This document shows positions 1 through 8,832 of a stretch of DNA of 64,000 nt, one piece after another (position 1 is the first letter of the stretch; every line of letters begins with the position of its first letter). Origin of the DNA: CBDFKS01 sp965248905 (GTDB taxonomy: Bacteria; Chloroflexota; Dehalococcoidia; Lucifugimonadales; JAGWBF01); contig CBDFKS010000007.1 in NCBI GenBank assembly GCA_965248905.1, forward strand, positions 496,001 through 560,000, in the 5' to 3' direction. The notes beneath the pieces were generated by a model. The model ran no database searches. It saw only the letters and a program-made list of their open reading frames with translations, and was not told where the DNA came from. Made by a program: the position numbers and the translations under genes.

Positions 1-2556
1 GAGTTCGTGACCCAGCAGCTGAAGCTGCCACCCGAGCGCCTCTACGTCACCATATATTTGGACGACGAGGAGGCATTCGCACACTGGGCCCAGGACATCG
101 GTGTGCCTCTTGATCGCATTTACCGCTACGGCGACAAGGACAACTGGTGGGGGCCCGCCGGCAAGGAAGGTCCCTGCGGCCCATGCAGTGAGATCCACTT
201 CGACTGGGGCCATGAGCATGGCTGTAGTACACTGGCCACCACAGAAGAGATCGCAGCCTGGGCCGGCGAAGGTGAGCAGCCCGGCTGCCACCCCAACTGT
301 GACAATTGCGAGCGCTTTGTTGAGCTCTGGAACCTGGTGTTCATGCAGTTCTATCAGGACCTGGAGAGGGTGCGCACCCCGCTACCGGCTCCCAGCATAG
401 ACACGGGGTTGGGACTGGAGCGGGCCGCCGCCATCCTCCAGAACAAGCGCAACCTCTACGAGACCGACCTTTTCCAGCCTATCGTTGAGAAGGTATGTGA
501 GCTAACGGGCAAGACCTACGGCGAGGACAAAGATACCGACTACGCCCTACGGGTGGTGGCCGAGCATGGTCGCGCCGCCTCATTTCTAATTGCAGACGGA
601 GTAGTGCCGGGCAATGACGGCCGGGGCTACGTGCTGCGTCGCATCATCCGGAGGGCCATCCGTTACGGGCGCAGATTAGGACTTAATGAGCCTTTCCTGA
701 CGTTGGTGGCCGAGGCTGCTATCGAGAGATTCCAGCAGGTATACCCTGAGCTCTCCACTCAAAGGGACTTCATTGTGCGAGTGGTGGGTCTGGAGGAGGA
801 GCGGTTCGGGCAGGCATACGGGCGGGGTATCGCCATTTTCAACGGGATGGTCGAATATCGGAAAAAGGTAGAATCTCGCCGTCCTGAAGAAATCCTGGTC
901 GACAAGGGTGGGATATTCTATCCAGGTACTCTTGTGAGCACCAACGATGATGAGAATACGGGGGCCGGATTAGCTCATATGGCCATGATCGCTGAAAAAG
1001 ACAAAACGCCGGAGGTGAAGTCAGATGTGTGGCTTTATGAGCTCATGCCGCTATGGGCTAAGCTAATTACTGGCCAAGAGCTATTCACGCTTTACGACAC
1101 CTACGGCTTCCCTCCGGAGCTTACCGCCGAGATCGCTCGCGAGCACGGCCTCGAAGTGGACATAGAAGGCTTTGAGCGGGAGATGGAAGCCCAACGGCAG
1201 CGTGCACGTTCCTCCCAGGCCTTCTCCGGCGCCATGGAGATGCTGCCCACCTACGAGGGGCTTGGTGTGGACAAGGTCGAGTTCGTGGGTTACGAGCACC
1301 TCTCCCAGGAGTCCGTGGTAACGGCCCTCCTAGCAGGCGATGAGCCCCTGGGCCATGCCTCACAGGGCCAGCAAATAGAGATAGTGCTTAGGGAAGCGCC
1401 CTTCTACGCCGAGGGCGGCGGCCAGGTGGGGGACGCCGGTGTCATTGTCGGACCCAACGGCCGGGTCCGGGTCGAGGACACCCAGGCTCCTGTGGCAGGC
1501 CTCATCGTTCATCGAGGCGTGGTGGAGGAGGGGGATATATCCTTGGGTGACCCTGTGGAGGCGCGGGTCGATCCCGTGCGGCGCTTGGACGCTACCCGCA
1601 ACCACAGCGGTACCCATCTGCTCCACGCGGCATTGCGCCAGGTGCTGGGTCTCCATGTGCGCCAGGCAGGCTCCTTGGTGGCCCCGGACAGGCTGCGCTT
1701 CGACTACAGCCACGTTAGCCCCGTCTCCAGGGATGAGCTGCAGGAAATCCAGAGCTTGGTGAACCAGAAGGTGCGGGACAACCTCAAGGTGAGGGTTCGA
1801 GAGTCCAGTCTGTCCCAGGCCGTGGAAGAGGGTGCTTTGGCCTTCTTTGGCGACAAGTACGGCGACCTGATCCGCATTGTGGAGATGTCCAATGGAGAGC
1901 GGTTCAGTCTGGAGGTGTGCGGGGGCACCCACGTAGACCTCACGGGCCAGATTGGCTCTTTATTCGTTCTGGGCGAGTCCAGCATCGGCGGTGGGATGCG
2001 AAGAATAGAGGCGGTTACCGGACGGGCTGCCGAACAGCTATTTATTGAGAGGTCTTCTTTATTGGACTCCCTGTCACAGAAGCTCCAGACTCCAGTTGTC
2101 GATCTGGAGATGCGCCTGGACAGCTTCATCCAGGATGCCGACAAACTCAGGAAACGGGTAGAGGAGCTGGAGCGACTGAGCCTACGCAGAGAGGCCCGTG
2201 AGCTGTTGCCCCAAGCTTTGGACGTGGACGGCTTGAAAATAGTTGCGGCTAAGACATCCGCTACAACTGTAGAGGCCATGAGGGAGATGGGCGACTGGCT
2301 GAAGACCCAGCTTCCCAGCGCCGTTATCGTTCTGGCTGCAGTGCAAGACGACCGGCCGCTCATTGTCTCAATGGTCACACCTGACCTGATAGCCAAGGGG
2401 CTCCATGCGGGTAACATCGCCAAGGAGACGGCCCAGGTGCTGGGGGGTGGTGGTGGTGGCCGCCCGGACATGGCCCAGGCCGGCGGTAAGCGCGCCGACA
2501 AGCTGGATGAAGCCCTAAGGCGAGTGCCAGAGGTAGTCCGCCAGAGCCTGCACTGA
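1..2556 (+). CDS. alaS: Alanyl-tRNA synthetase, 5' end cut by window edge
   Basis: Charges tRNA-Ala with alanine in the cytoplasm. The frame is already open at base 1, so the N-terminal part of the catalytic domain (with class II motif 1) lies outside the window. Visible are the rest of the catalytic core, a Cys-rich loop (GCHPNCDNC, about 286-312), the editing domain with its zinc site (NHSGTHLLH near 1600-1625 and CGGTH at 1918-1932) and the C-terminal DHHA1/glycine-rich segment GGGGGGRPDMAQAGG near 2443-2490. An unusual stretch of roughly 70-75 residues (about 830-1065) sits between the tRNA-recognition region and LYDTYGFP, where most AlaRS proteins have a short linker. It remains in frame and carries no stop. 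ruvX follows 23 nt after the TGA stop, so the two are probably co-transcribed. The identification is secure. Confidence 0.97.
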   Translation, partial: EFVTQQLKLPPERLYVTIYLDDEEAFAHWAQDIGVPLDRIYRYGDKDNWWGPAGKEGPCGPCSEIHFDWGHEHGCSTLATTEEIAAWAGEGEQPGCHPNCDNCERFVELWNLVFMQFYQDLERVRTPLPAPSIDTGLGLERAAAILQNKRNLYETDLFQPIVEKVCELTGKTYGEDKDTDYALRVVAEHGRAASFLIADGVVPGNDGRGYVLRRIIRRAIRYGRRLGLNEPFLTLVAEAAIERFQQVYPELSTQRDFIVRVVGLEEERFGQAYGRGIAIFNGMVEYRKKVESRRPEEILVDKGGIFYPGTLVSTNDDENTGAGLAHMAMIAEKDKTPEVKSDVWLYELMPLWAKLITGQELFTLYDTYGFPPELTAEIAREHGLEVDIEGFEREMEAQRQRARSSQAFSGAMEMLPTYEGLGVDKVEFVGYEHLSQESVVTALLAGDEPLGHASQGQQIEIVLREAPFYAEGGGQVGDAGVIVGPNGRVRVEDTQAPVAGLIVHRGVVEEGDISLGDPVEARVDPVRRLDATRNHSGTHLLHAALRQVLGLHVRQAGSLVAPDRLRFDYSHVSPVSRDELQEIQSLVNQKVRDNLKVRVRESSLSQAVEEGALAFFGDKYGDLIRIVEMSNGERFSLEVCGGTHVDLTGQIGSLFVLGESSIGGGMRRIEAVTGRAAEQLFIERSSLLDSLSQKLQTPVVDLEMRLDSFIQDADKLRKRVEELERLSLRREARELLPQALDVDGLKIVAAKTSATTVEAMREMGDWLKTQLPSAVIVLAAVQDDRPLIVSMVTPDLIAKGLHAGNIAKETAQVLGGGGGGRPDMAQAGGKRADKLDEALRRVPEVVRQSLH

Positions 2557-2579
2557 GCTCGTCGAAAGGAGATCACAGC

Positions 2580-3038
2580 CTGAGAGCCCTTTGCCTGGAT
2601 GTAGGAGACCGGCGCATCGGTCTGGCCATCAGTGATCCCGGTGGCTTGATAGCCATGCCCATTGGTTATATGGAACGGTCCGGGCTCAAGGCGGATATAG
2701 CGCGAGTGCTGAAGTATGCGTCTGAAAGACAGGCCGAAGCCATTGTGGTAGGTATGCCAATATCGTTGAACGGCAAGATAGGGCCCCAGGCGAAAAAGGT
2801 GGAAGGCTTTCTGAAGGCCCTGCAGCGCGAGACTGAGTTGCCAATCCACACCGCCGATGAAAGATTCTCTACGGCTGAAGCCGAACGGCTGCTGAGGCAG
2901 TCAGGCCGCCAGCCCTCCCGCCAAAGAGGAGAGGTGGACGCGGCTGCCGCGGCAATAATACTCCAGGAGTACCTTGACAGGACACGACCCCCAAGGGTAG
3001 AAAAAGGGGGGTCACAGCCCGCCGATAGGGTGTTATAA
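2580..3038 (+). CDS. ruvX: RuvX/YqgF family Holliday junction resolvase-like nuclease, CTG start
   Basis: RNase H-fold protein of the YqgF/RuvX family, linked to Holliday junction resolution and pre-16S rRNA maturation. The conserved N-terminal motif (L-D-V-G-D-R-R-I-G) lies upstream of the first ATG (2646), so an ATG start would remove catalytic Asp7. No ATG, GTG or TTG is seen in frame at a sensible position; CTG at 2580 sits 8 nt after GGAG (2568-2571) and gives 152 residues, close to the family length. Other family motifs are present: VVGMPISLNG, TADERFST and the C-terminal E-V-D-A-A-A-A-A-I-I-L-Q-E-Y-L. It is probably translated from the alaS transcript. Family assignment is firm; the CTG start is inferred from the ribosome binding site and the motif. 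Confidence 0.9.
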   Translation: MRALCLDVGDRRIGLAISDPGGLIAMPIGYMERSGLKADIARVLKYASERQAEAIVVGMPISLNGKIGPQAKKVEGFLKALQRETELPIHTADERFSTAEAERLLRQSGRQPSRQRGEVDAAAAAIILQEYLDRTRPPRVEKGGSQPADRVL

Positions 3039-3039
3039 T
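3031..3039 (+). promoter_or_regulatory. Extended -10 promoter element before the ferredoxin gene
   Basis: TGTTATAAT is a perfect extended -10 (TGnTATAAT). It overlaps the ruvX stop codon and lies about 70 nt upstream of the ferredoxin start. No good -35 is visible at the usual distance, which is normal for extended -10 promoters. The same 9-mer occurs upstream of cca. Confidence 0.55.
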
Positions 3040-3110
3040 GGTCTCGCTGTTCGTATACTGTAATGTGAAAACAGAGCTTTAAGAAACAACAAGAGGAGGA
3101 GCGATCGTTC

Positions 3111-3383
3111 ATGACATACATCATTGTGGAGCCCTGCGTTGGAGTGAAGGACGCTGCGTGCGTCGATGTCTGTCCTGTGGACTGCATCTACACCACCGAC
3201 GAAGACGATATGTACTACATATCCCCCGATGAGTGCATCGACTGCGCAGCATGTGAGCCTGTCTGCCCTGTGACGGCCATTTTCGCCGAGGACGCAGTCC
3301 CCGAGGAGTGGTCCAAATATACCGAAATGAACTACAACTATTTCAAAGACAGGGACCTCTCAACCCTGAAGAACACCAGGTAA
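3111..3383 (+). CDS. fdxA: 7Fe-type ferredoxin (FdxA-like)
   Basis: Small soluble electron carrier of 90 residues. Cys9, Cys17 (C-x7-C), Cys21 and Cys25 at the N-terminus and Cys42-x2-Cys45-x2-Cys48-x3-Cys52-Pro match the pattern of 7Fe ferredoxins with one [3Fe-4S] and one [4Fe-4S] cluster, Cys25 probably being the non-ligand cysteine. The C-terminal tail (PEEWSKYTEMN and following) is also typical of the FdxA group. The ATG is preceded by AAGAGGAGGAGCGATCGTTC, a purine-rich binding site. It seems to be transcribed alone from the extended -10 at 3031. A weak hairpin at about 3433-3463 follows the gene. The electron partner cannot be told from the neighbours. Confidence 0.95.
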   Translation: MTYIIVEPCVGVKDAACVDVCPVDCIYTTDEDDMYYISPDECIDCAACEPVCPVTAIFAEDAVPEEWSKYTEMNYNYFKDRDLSTLKNTR

Positions 3384-3547
3384 TCGTTCTCAAAACTTCG
3401 CCTGGAATTGAGACTATAGAGGCGCCAAGAACACCAAGGGACCACACGCAGAAACCCTGGTGGTTTTGGTGCCTTTACTTGTTACTCGCTAAGAGCCCTA
3501 AAATATTTACTAATCAGGTTCGACAAACATAACCCTGGAGATGATCG

Positions 3548-4921
3548 ATGGCTGATATTGGGATGACCTTAGACAAGCTGGACTCCTACGTGACAAACGT
3601 TCGTACCGAGTTTGAGACGATGCTGGGCGACCTCGTGGAAGTCCCCACTATTAGTGCCCATGCGGACCGCTCAGTCGACATCAAGAAGGGAGCAGAGCTG
3701 GCCCTCCAGTACCTTCGGAGCTTTGGAGGCTCCGCGGAGCTGGTGGAGACGCCGGGAAACCCCGTTGTCTTGGGAAAGTTTCTGACAGACCCTGCCAACC
3801 CTACAATTCTGGTTTACAACCATCTGGACGTTCAGCCCGCTCAGGAGCCGGAGTGGGTACGCGATCCCTTCGAGTTCCATGCCGAAGATGGCCGCTATGA
3901 CGGAAGAGGTAGCACCGACGACAAAGGTCCGGCCCTCACCGCGCTGTTCGCGGCACATTACGCTAAAGAGGCGAGCGTTCCAGTAAACATCGTGTTTGTA
4001 TGGGAGCTGGAGGAGGAGATCGGCAGCCCTAATTTCGAGTCGTTCCTGAATGCAAAGGGGGATGAGCTGGCTCCAGACTCGGTCCTTGTTTCCGACACCG
4101 TATGGATTTCTCGTGATACCCCCGCCATCCCTTATGGCTTGCGAGGAATGCAGGGAGTGCGGCTCATCCTAGAAACGGCTGAGACCGACGCCCATTCTGG
4201 CCTCACAGGCGGAGCGGCCAGGAACCCCATCGGCGAGCTCTGCCAGGTCATAAGCCAGTGCTACGACGCGAGTACGGGTCACGTCAACATCCCCGGTTTC
4301 TACGACGATGTAGTTCCCGTGTCCAAAGAGGAGATGGCTGGATTCCTTGAGTCGGGATTCAACGTGGATAAGTTCATGAAGGACCACCGGTTGAAGAGCC
4401 TCCGCACCAACGAGCCAAAAGAGGTCATTGAGAAGATCTGGTGCCAGCCCACCTTCGAGGTACATGGTATCTCCGGTGGCTATACGGGGCCGGGAATCAA
4501 GACAGTGGTCCCTCCCCGTGCTGAGGCAAAGGTCAGCATGCGTTTGGTGCCGGGACAAGACCCTGCTGATAAATTCCGTTTGCTATCCGAGTTTGTCAAC
4601 GCTATCAACCCGGACGTGAGAGTAGAGTCGGGGGGATCATTACGCCCATACTTGGGCGAGTTCAGTGGGGCCTATCCGGACGCCGCACGGCGGGCCATAC
4701 GTTTCGCCTTTGGCAAAGATCCGGCGTTTATTCGCGAAGGGGGCTCAATCGGCGCAGTGGTGACCATGCAGGAGCTGTTGAAGGTGCCGATTTTGTTCAT
4801 GGGCCTGAGCCTGCCCGAGCATGGGTACCATGCTCCCAATGAGCACTACGACTGGGGTCAGGCTTCCGGGGGCATCAAAGCCTTAGCGAAGTATTTCAGC
4901 GAGGTTTCCGCCCTGAAATAA
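3548..4921 (+). CDS. M20 family metallopeptidase (dipeptidase-like)
   Basis: Predicted zinc-dependent exopeptidase or dipeptidase of 457 residues. Metal and catalytic motifs of the M20 family are visible: NHLDVQP with His92 and Asp94, GRGSTDDKG around Asp124, the Glu pair in ELEEEIGS around 156-157, the dimerisation-domain segment HSGLTGGAARNP, and a C-terminal His in EHGYHAPNEHYDW. No signal peptide is seen, so it is probably cytosolic and recycles peptides. Start ATG 3548 follows CTGGAGATGATCG, a modest binding site. It stands alone, with about 160 nt before it and 210 nt after it. Substrate is unknown: CNDP-like dipeptides are the closest guess, and other M20 substrates such as acylated amino acids are possible. 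Confidence 0.92.
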   Translation: MADIGMTLDKLDSYVTNVRTEFETMLGDLVEVPTISAHADRSVDIKKGAELALQYLRSFGGSAELVETPGNPVVLGKFLTDPANPTILVYNHLDVQPAQEPEWVRDPFEFHAEDGRYDGRGSTDDKGPALTALFAAHYAKEASVPVNIVFVWELEEEIGSPNFESFLNAKGDELAPDSVLVSDTVWISRDTPAIPYGLRGMQGVRLILETAETDAHSGLTGGAARNPIGELCQVISQCYDASTGHVNIPGFYDDVVPVSKEEMAGFLESGFNVDKFMKDHRLKSLRTNEPKEVIEKIWCQPTFEVHGISGGYTGPGIKTVVPPRAEAKVSMRLVPGQDPADKFRLLSEFVNAINPDVRVESGGSLRPYLGEFSGAYPDAARRAIRFAFGKDPAFIREGGSIGAVVTMQELLKVPILFMGLSLPEHGYHAPNEHYDWGQASGGIKALAKYFSEVSALK

Positions 4922-5132
4922 CGGTAAGTCTGGGGTACGCTGGGCGTGATATCTCACCATCCTAATCTGGTGGGAACCGTTTACAGGATATGTTCGTAAT
5001 ATGATAGTGCAAGCCACTGCCCATGACTTCGATGCACCACTCTGAGAGTAGCTGAATCTCAGGCTGTCGGAGATGCATCTTAGAGAACGTCGAGAGGTTA
5101 ACCATTTCAAGTCATATAATAGGGGAGTGAGC

Positions 5133-5792
5133 ATGAACATCTCCAAGCCCGTTGGTCCAGTGGACGGAGGCAATTTGGCTGTCTCAAACGAGTCTTCTTC
5201 TCAGTCTGGTACAATGGGAGCAACCCGGAAAGGGACCATCTCCAAGACCATCCTCTCACTAACAGTCGCCCTCGTGGCGATTCTCATTTTAGCCGCCTGT
5301 GGAAGCTCCGATTCAACAGAAAGCAGCAGCGGCACCGCAGGCCTGAAAGAGGCGCCAAAATTCGTGTTTAACCTTTACCAGGGAGAGGACGTTCTAGGAG
5401 GAAGTGAGTTCAACCTTGCCGACCTGCAGGGTAAGCCGCTGGTCCTCAATTTCTGGGCAGGCCTTTGTCCACCGTGCCGCGCCGAGATGCCGGACCTTCA
5501 GGAGTTCTACGACGAGTTCAGCGACAGGGTCGTACTTTTTGGGCTGGATGTGGGTCCGTTTACTGGTCTGGGTTCCAATCAGAGTGGCGTCGAGTTAATC
5601 GAGGACCTGGGAATCACATATCCCGCGGGGACTACGACCCAGGAATCGGTAGTAAGGGATTATAAGGTCTTGGGTATGCCGTCCACCGTGTTTATCACAA
5701 GCGATGGCAAGATCTTTCGAAACTGGACCGGTATCTTGAACAGGGATAAGCTGGCAGAGATTACTGAGGCGATGCTTCAACTTTCAGGCTAA
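5133..5792 (+). CDS. TlpA-like thioredoxin lipoprotein
   Basis: Membrane-anchored thioredoxin-fold protein of 219 residues. After a 40-residue polar N-terminus comes a hydrophobic segment ending in a lipobox-like LAAC (Cys56), so it is probably lipid-anchored outside the membrane. The redox motif is W-A-G-L-C-P-P-C (Cys112, Cys115), followed by a cis-Pro segment (GMPSTVF). ATG 5133 was chosen because GGGGAG lies 5 nt upstream; a longer frame from 5073 has no such site. It is followed 8 nt later by ccdA, so the TlpA-like protein probably receives electrons from the CcdA-like transporter and reduces extracytoplasmic disulfides or apo-cytochromes. It is paralogous to the protein at 6762-7472, sharing YQGE-x-VLGG and LGLDVGPF. 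Confidence 0.92.
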   Translation: MNISKPVGPVDGGNLAVSNESSSQSGTMGATRKGTISKTILSLTVALVAILILAACGSSDSTESSSGTAGLKEAPKFVFNLYQGEDVLGGSEFNLADLQGKPLVLNFWAGLCPPCRAEMPDLQEFYDEFSDRVVLFGLDVGPFTGLGSNQSGVELIEDLGITYPAGTTTQESVVRDYKVLGMPSTVFITSDGKIFRNWTGILNRDKLAEITEAMLQLSG

Positions 5793-5800
5793 AGGAAACT

Positions 5801-6697
5801 TTGTTGCGAAGCTTGTCTATAGCCATACCCACGTTCGGAGGACTAAGGAGCTACCTGCTTCCGGCTCTTGCCACCGGCGCGGCATTGGCTGCTGCGGTGG
5901 TTGGCGCTGCGCTTACTGGGGAGGGTAGTACTACCGGTGGATTGAACGGCATTATAGAAAGGCTCTCCGGTGACTCCAGCTCGTATCTGGGTGATATCGC
6001 CCCGTTGGGCTTCTCCTTTGCCGCCGGTATGGTGGCTACTGTGAATCCATGCGGGTTTGCCATGCTTCCGGCCTACTTAGGCCTGTACTTGGGGTCCAGC
6101 GAGGGTCGGAGAGAGGACCCCATACGCAGCCTATCCCGAGCATTGCTGGTAGGCGCGGTCGTGACCTCCGCCTTTATTCTGCTGTTCGGGGTGGCGGGCA
6201 TCATTATTGCCAAAGGGACCCAAGCGATAGTGGATATCATTCCCTGGCTGGGTTTGGCCATCGGAGTATTGATCGCCATCGTGGGGTCATGGCTCTTGGG
6301 TGGAGGGAAGTTATACACCAGCCTCCCTGGTCGCGTGGCAGCACGCATGGGGAATCCTGGTCAGGTCAGCGTAAAAGGGTATTTCCTATTCGGGCTAAGT
6401 TACGCCGTCGCTTCTCTGAGCTGCGCCTTGCCCATATTCCTTGTGGTGGTGGTCTCTAGTCAAGCTGTGTCTGGATTTTGGGTGGCGGTAGGCGAGTTCT
6501 TTCTTTACGGGCTGGGCATGGGCCTCGTAATAATGGTTTTGACCATTGGAATGGCACTTTTTAAAGGAGCGGTGGTCAGCGCATTCCGAAAGATGCTGCC
6601 ATATATGCAACCGGTAAGTGCCGTAGTGATGATTCTGGCGGGCTCATACATCGTCTACTACTGGCTTACAATTGGAGACGTGGGGGGAGGCCTCTAG
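5801..6697 (+). CDS. ccdA: CcdA/DsbD-type membrane thiol-electron transporter
   Basis: Polytopic membrane protein of 298 residues that carries reducing equivalents from cytosolic thioredoxin to extracytoplasmic thioredoxin-like proteins. The two transport cysteines are visible: Cys84 in VNPCGFAMLPAYLG and Cys208 in SLSCALPI, each inside a membrane segment. An extra hydrophobic segment at residues 18-40 precedes the CcdA core. Start is TTG at 5801 or 5804, with AAAGGAAAC just upstream overlapping the end of the preceding TlpA-like gene, so translation is probably coupled. Being flanked by two TlpA-like genes fits a dedicated reducing pathway, either for cytochrome c maturation or for the copper and selenium proteins nearby. 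Confidence 0.93.
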   Translation: MLRSLSIAIPTFGGLRSYLLPALATGAALAAAVVGAALTGEGSTTGGLNGIIERLSGDSSSYLGDIAPLGFSFAAGMVATVNPCGFAMLPAYLGLYLGSSEGRREDPIRSLSRALLVGAVVTSAFILLFGVAGIIIAKGTQAIVDIIPWLGLAIGVLIAIVGSWLLGGGKLYTSLPGRVAARMGNPGQVSVKGYFLFGLSYAVASLSCALPIFLVVVVSSQAVSGFWVAVGEFFLYGLGMGLVIMVLTIGMALFKGAVVSAFRKMLPYMQPVSAVVMILAGSYIVYYWLTIGDVGGGL

Positions 6698-6761
6698 GGT
6701 GAGACTCGGCACCTGTTCAATGCAATGATGATGTATCTTAAACTTTGCGAGAACTGAAGAC

Positions 6762-7472
6762 ATGCCCAAGAGAAAATCGCAGAGCGAGAGCAGCCCACAG
6801 AATAAAGAGCGTGGAAGTGCTCCTCTGCGACCTGGCAAGCACTGGAGCAATGCGCAGGGCCGAAGGTCTTTGCGCAACCCGTGGATCAAGAGATCCACAG
6901 TCCGAGTCATAGGAATTTCTGCCATAGTAGTCGTAGCTGTTGTGGCCCTTGTGATTGTGGGAATAAACGAATCCCTCGGTAGCGATTTCGAGTTCTCAAT
7001 GTATCAGGGCGAAGAAGTACTTGGAGGCACTGATTTAACGTTCTCCCAGCTCTTTCCAGCGGAGAAGCCCGTGGTGCTGAACTTCTGGGCTGGACTTTGT
7101 CCCCCGTGCCGAGCTGAGATGCCGGGGTTTCAGTCGGTATATGAACAATATAGTGATGACTTCATAATGTTGGGACTGGATGTAGGTCCCTTCATGAACC
7201 TCGGCTCGAACCGTGACGCCAGAAATCTTCTCCGGGACCTGAATATCACCTATCCCGCTGGTTACGCCCACAACCGTGATTCTGTGACTCAAAATAGAGT
7301 TATCAGCATGCCAACGACGGTATTTTTCACTCCTGATGGGAAGGTTTTCAGACGGCAAGAAGGTTTCTTGGACCGGCAGCGTATGGCTGATACCGTCCAG
7401 GACCTGCTCCAAGCGTCAACAACCCTATCTAGGGGAACAGACAGGGGCCCGTCTAGCCATGGTAGTGGTTAA
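6762..7472 (+). CDS. TlpA-like thioredoxin, signal-anchored
   Basis: Second thioredoxin-fold protein of the island, 236 residues. A highly charged cytoplasmic N-terminus (about 47 residues) is followed by one membrane segment (about 48-68) with no lipobox, so it is a membrane-anchored rather than lipid-anchored paralog of the protein at 5133-5792. The redox motif is again A-G-L-C-P-P-C (Cys113, Cys116) with a later MPTTVFF cis-Pro segment. The C-terminus ends in a Ser/Gly-rich tail. It lies 65 nt after ccdA in the same direction. Function is inferred as extracytoplasmic disulfide reduction served by CcdA. Confidence 0.9.
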   Translation: MPKRKSQSESSPQNKERGSAPLRPGKHWSNAQGRRSLRNPWIKRSTVRVIGISAIVVVAVVALVIVGINESLGSDFEFSMYQGEEVLGGTDLTFSQLFPAEKPVVLNFWAGLCPPCRAEMPGFQSVYEQYSDDFIMLGLDVGPFMNLGSNRDARNLLRDLNITYPAGYAHNRDSVTQNRVISMPTTVFFTPDGKVFRRQEGFLDRQRMADTVQDLLQASTTLSRGTDRGPSSHGSG

Positions 7473-7523
7473 GACTAGGGTAAATAAATACATCTCTGTC
7501 AGAATTCGCCGCGAGGAGGACCT

Positions 7524-7778
7524 GTGAACCGATCAGCTAGCTCAAGCAGGGAAATCAGAAGGAAGGACGACAAAAAGGGAGAGACTCCGGCAGGTCGAAA
7601 GAAACGTAGCTGGTTGGGGTCCCTTGCTTGGTCGCTGCCTGTTGTTGGTGGGCTTATAGCAATCAGCGCCGTGGTCAATCCGTTATTAGGTAGAACGGTT
7701 CACTGGGATTGGATGGCTGGACTAGCTCCTACACTGTTAGTCGTAGTAACTCTCGCTCGTCGCCGGAGATGGATGTAA
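7524..7778 (+). CDS. Small membrane protein, unknown function
   Basis: An 84-residue protein with GTG start preceded by GCGAGGAGGACCT, a very good ribosome binding site, which argues that it is real. The first 32 residues are strongly basic (KKGETPAGRKKRSW), followed by two probable membrane segments (about 34-50 and 62-77) and a terminal RRRRWM. I do not recognise a family. Its place between the TlpA-like gene and the lipoprotein genes, on the same strand and closely spaced, suggests it belongs to the same envelope gene group. Confidence 0.65.
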   Translation: MNRSASSSREIRRKDDKKGETPAGRKKRSWLGSLAWSLPVVGGLIAISAVVNPLLGRTVHWDWMAGLAPTLLVVVTLARRRRWM

Positions 7779-7860
7779 TAGCGCTACCCGCATCGGCCAT
7801 GTATTGCTATCCTACCTTCTGGTAACATGCGTAATGAGGAAATTTGGGAGGTTGACAGAC

Positions 7861-8772
7861 ATGGCCATGTATCAGGCTACTCTAAACCGCAAAGTAAGAG
7901 CTGTGCAAATTCTGCTCCTGCTGGGCATCGCGCTGATCCTCGTGGCTCTTGCCTCATCCTGCGGTGATAGTGTGTCACAGGAGGAGCTGGATGCGGAGAA
8001 GGCGATAGTAGCCACCCTCCAGGCAAAAATTGAGGATGCCGAGGCCGAAATAGCGCCGGTGCAGTCCCAGTTGGCCCAGGCGAGAACAGAGGCGGCAGAC
8101 CTCAGGAAGAAGGTTGATGAAGCCGAGGCGAGACAAGCTCTCATGGCGGCCCTCCTTGCCTGGAACAGGAAAGATTCGGAGGCTTTTCAGTCTAGCTTTA
8201 CCGAACGGGGGATCACGGATACGGTCATGTCTCTACCCGAGTCCATTGGCAATCCAAGCATCGGCCTTCGCAGAATAATGGACACCGAGGTCTCGGACGA
8301 TGTGGCGACTATCCAGGTGATGTTCGGTCTGGGTACACAGCGGAACTCATTGAGGCACTCCCTGGTTAAGACGGATGGGGGCTGGAAGATCGACGCGGAG
8401 GAACGGCTGTCGCCAAAGATCAATGAGGGCACCCCTGTGGTGGACATCCAGATAGAAGAATGCTCTTTGAAGTCCGGCTCCACCGACCTACCATCCCGCA
8501 AGGCGGCTCTGACGTTGGAAAACTCCGGTGACGTGGCCCTGAATCTGGCGTTAGTACAGGTCCGGGATGAGCTCGATCCCTCCGAAGTGGCGGACGGTCA
8601 GATACCAGCAGCGGAAGTGATAGAGATCGTGGCACACACCCACAGTCTCCGGCCCGGAGAGAAAACCAACTTGGCCTTTACGGCTCCGCTGAACCCAGGC
8701 CGGTATGTACTGGTCTGCGTCGGGGGGGCCGACGCAGGGCCGGGTATAGTCGCCGACCTGAGCGTTCCCTAG
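7861..8772 (+). CDS. Coiled-coil lipoprotein, unknown function
   Basis: Predicted lipoprotein of 303 residues. ATG 7861 is chosen because GGGAGG lies 9 nt upstream; a longer TTG start at 7804 lacks this. A hydrophobic signal segment (17-33) ends at LASSC with lipidation at Cys34. Residues about 37-100 are Ala/Glu/Lys-rich heptads likely to form a coiled coil. The middle section (about 100-195) looks like a small alpha+beta accumulation domain (ends in GGWKIDAEERL), and the C-terminal part (about 200-303) has alternating hydrophobic strands resembling an immunoglobulin-like fold. No catalytic motif was recognised. It is part of the envelope gene run from 5133 to 9807. Confidence 0.75.
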   Translation: MAMYQATLNRKVRAVQILLLLGIALILVALASSCGDSVSQEELDAEKAIVATLQAKIEDAEAEIAPVQSQLAQARTEAADLRKKVDEAEARQALMAALLAWNRKDSEAFQSSFTERGITDTVMSLPESIGNPSIGLRRIMDTEVSDDVATIQVMFGLGTQRNSLRHSLVKTDGGWKIDAEERLSPKINEGTPVVDIQIEECSLKSGSTDLPSRKAALTLENSGDVALNLALVQVRDELDPSEVADGQIPAAEVIEIVAHTHSLRPGEKTNLAFTAPLNPGRYVLVCVGGADAGPGIVADLSVP

Positions 8773-8832
8773 TATGCCCACAAACCGGAGGAGCATTACG
8801 AGCCAATTCGCTAAGTGTAAAGGATCGGCATT

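Noticed and set aside
1360..1932. Long open frames on the opposite strand of alaS
   Set aside because: They are shadows of a conserved gene with no family similarity or binding sites.
5115..5120. TATAAT just before the first TlpA-like gene
   Set aside because: It is only 12 nt from the ATG and overlaps the region needed for the ribosome binding site, with no -35; likely chance.
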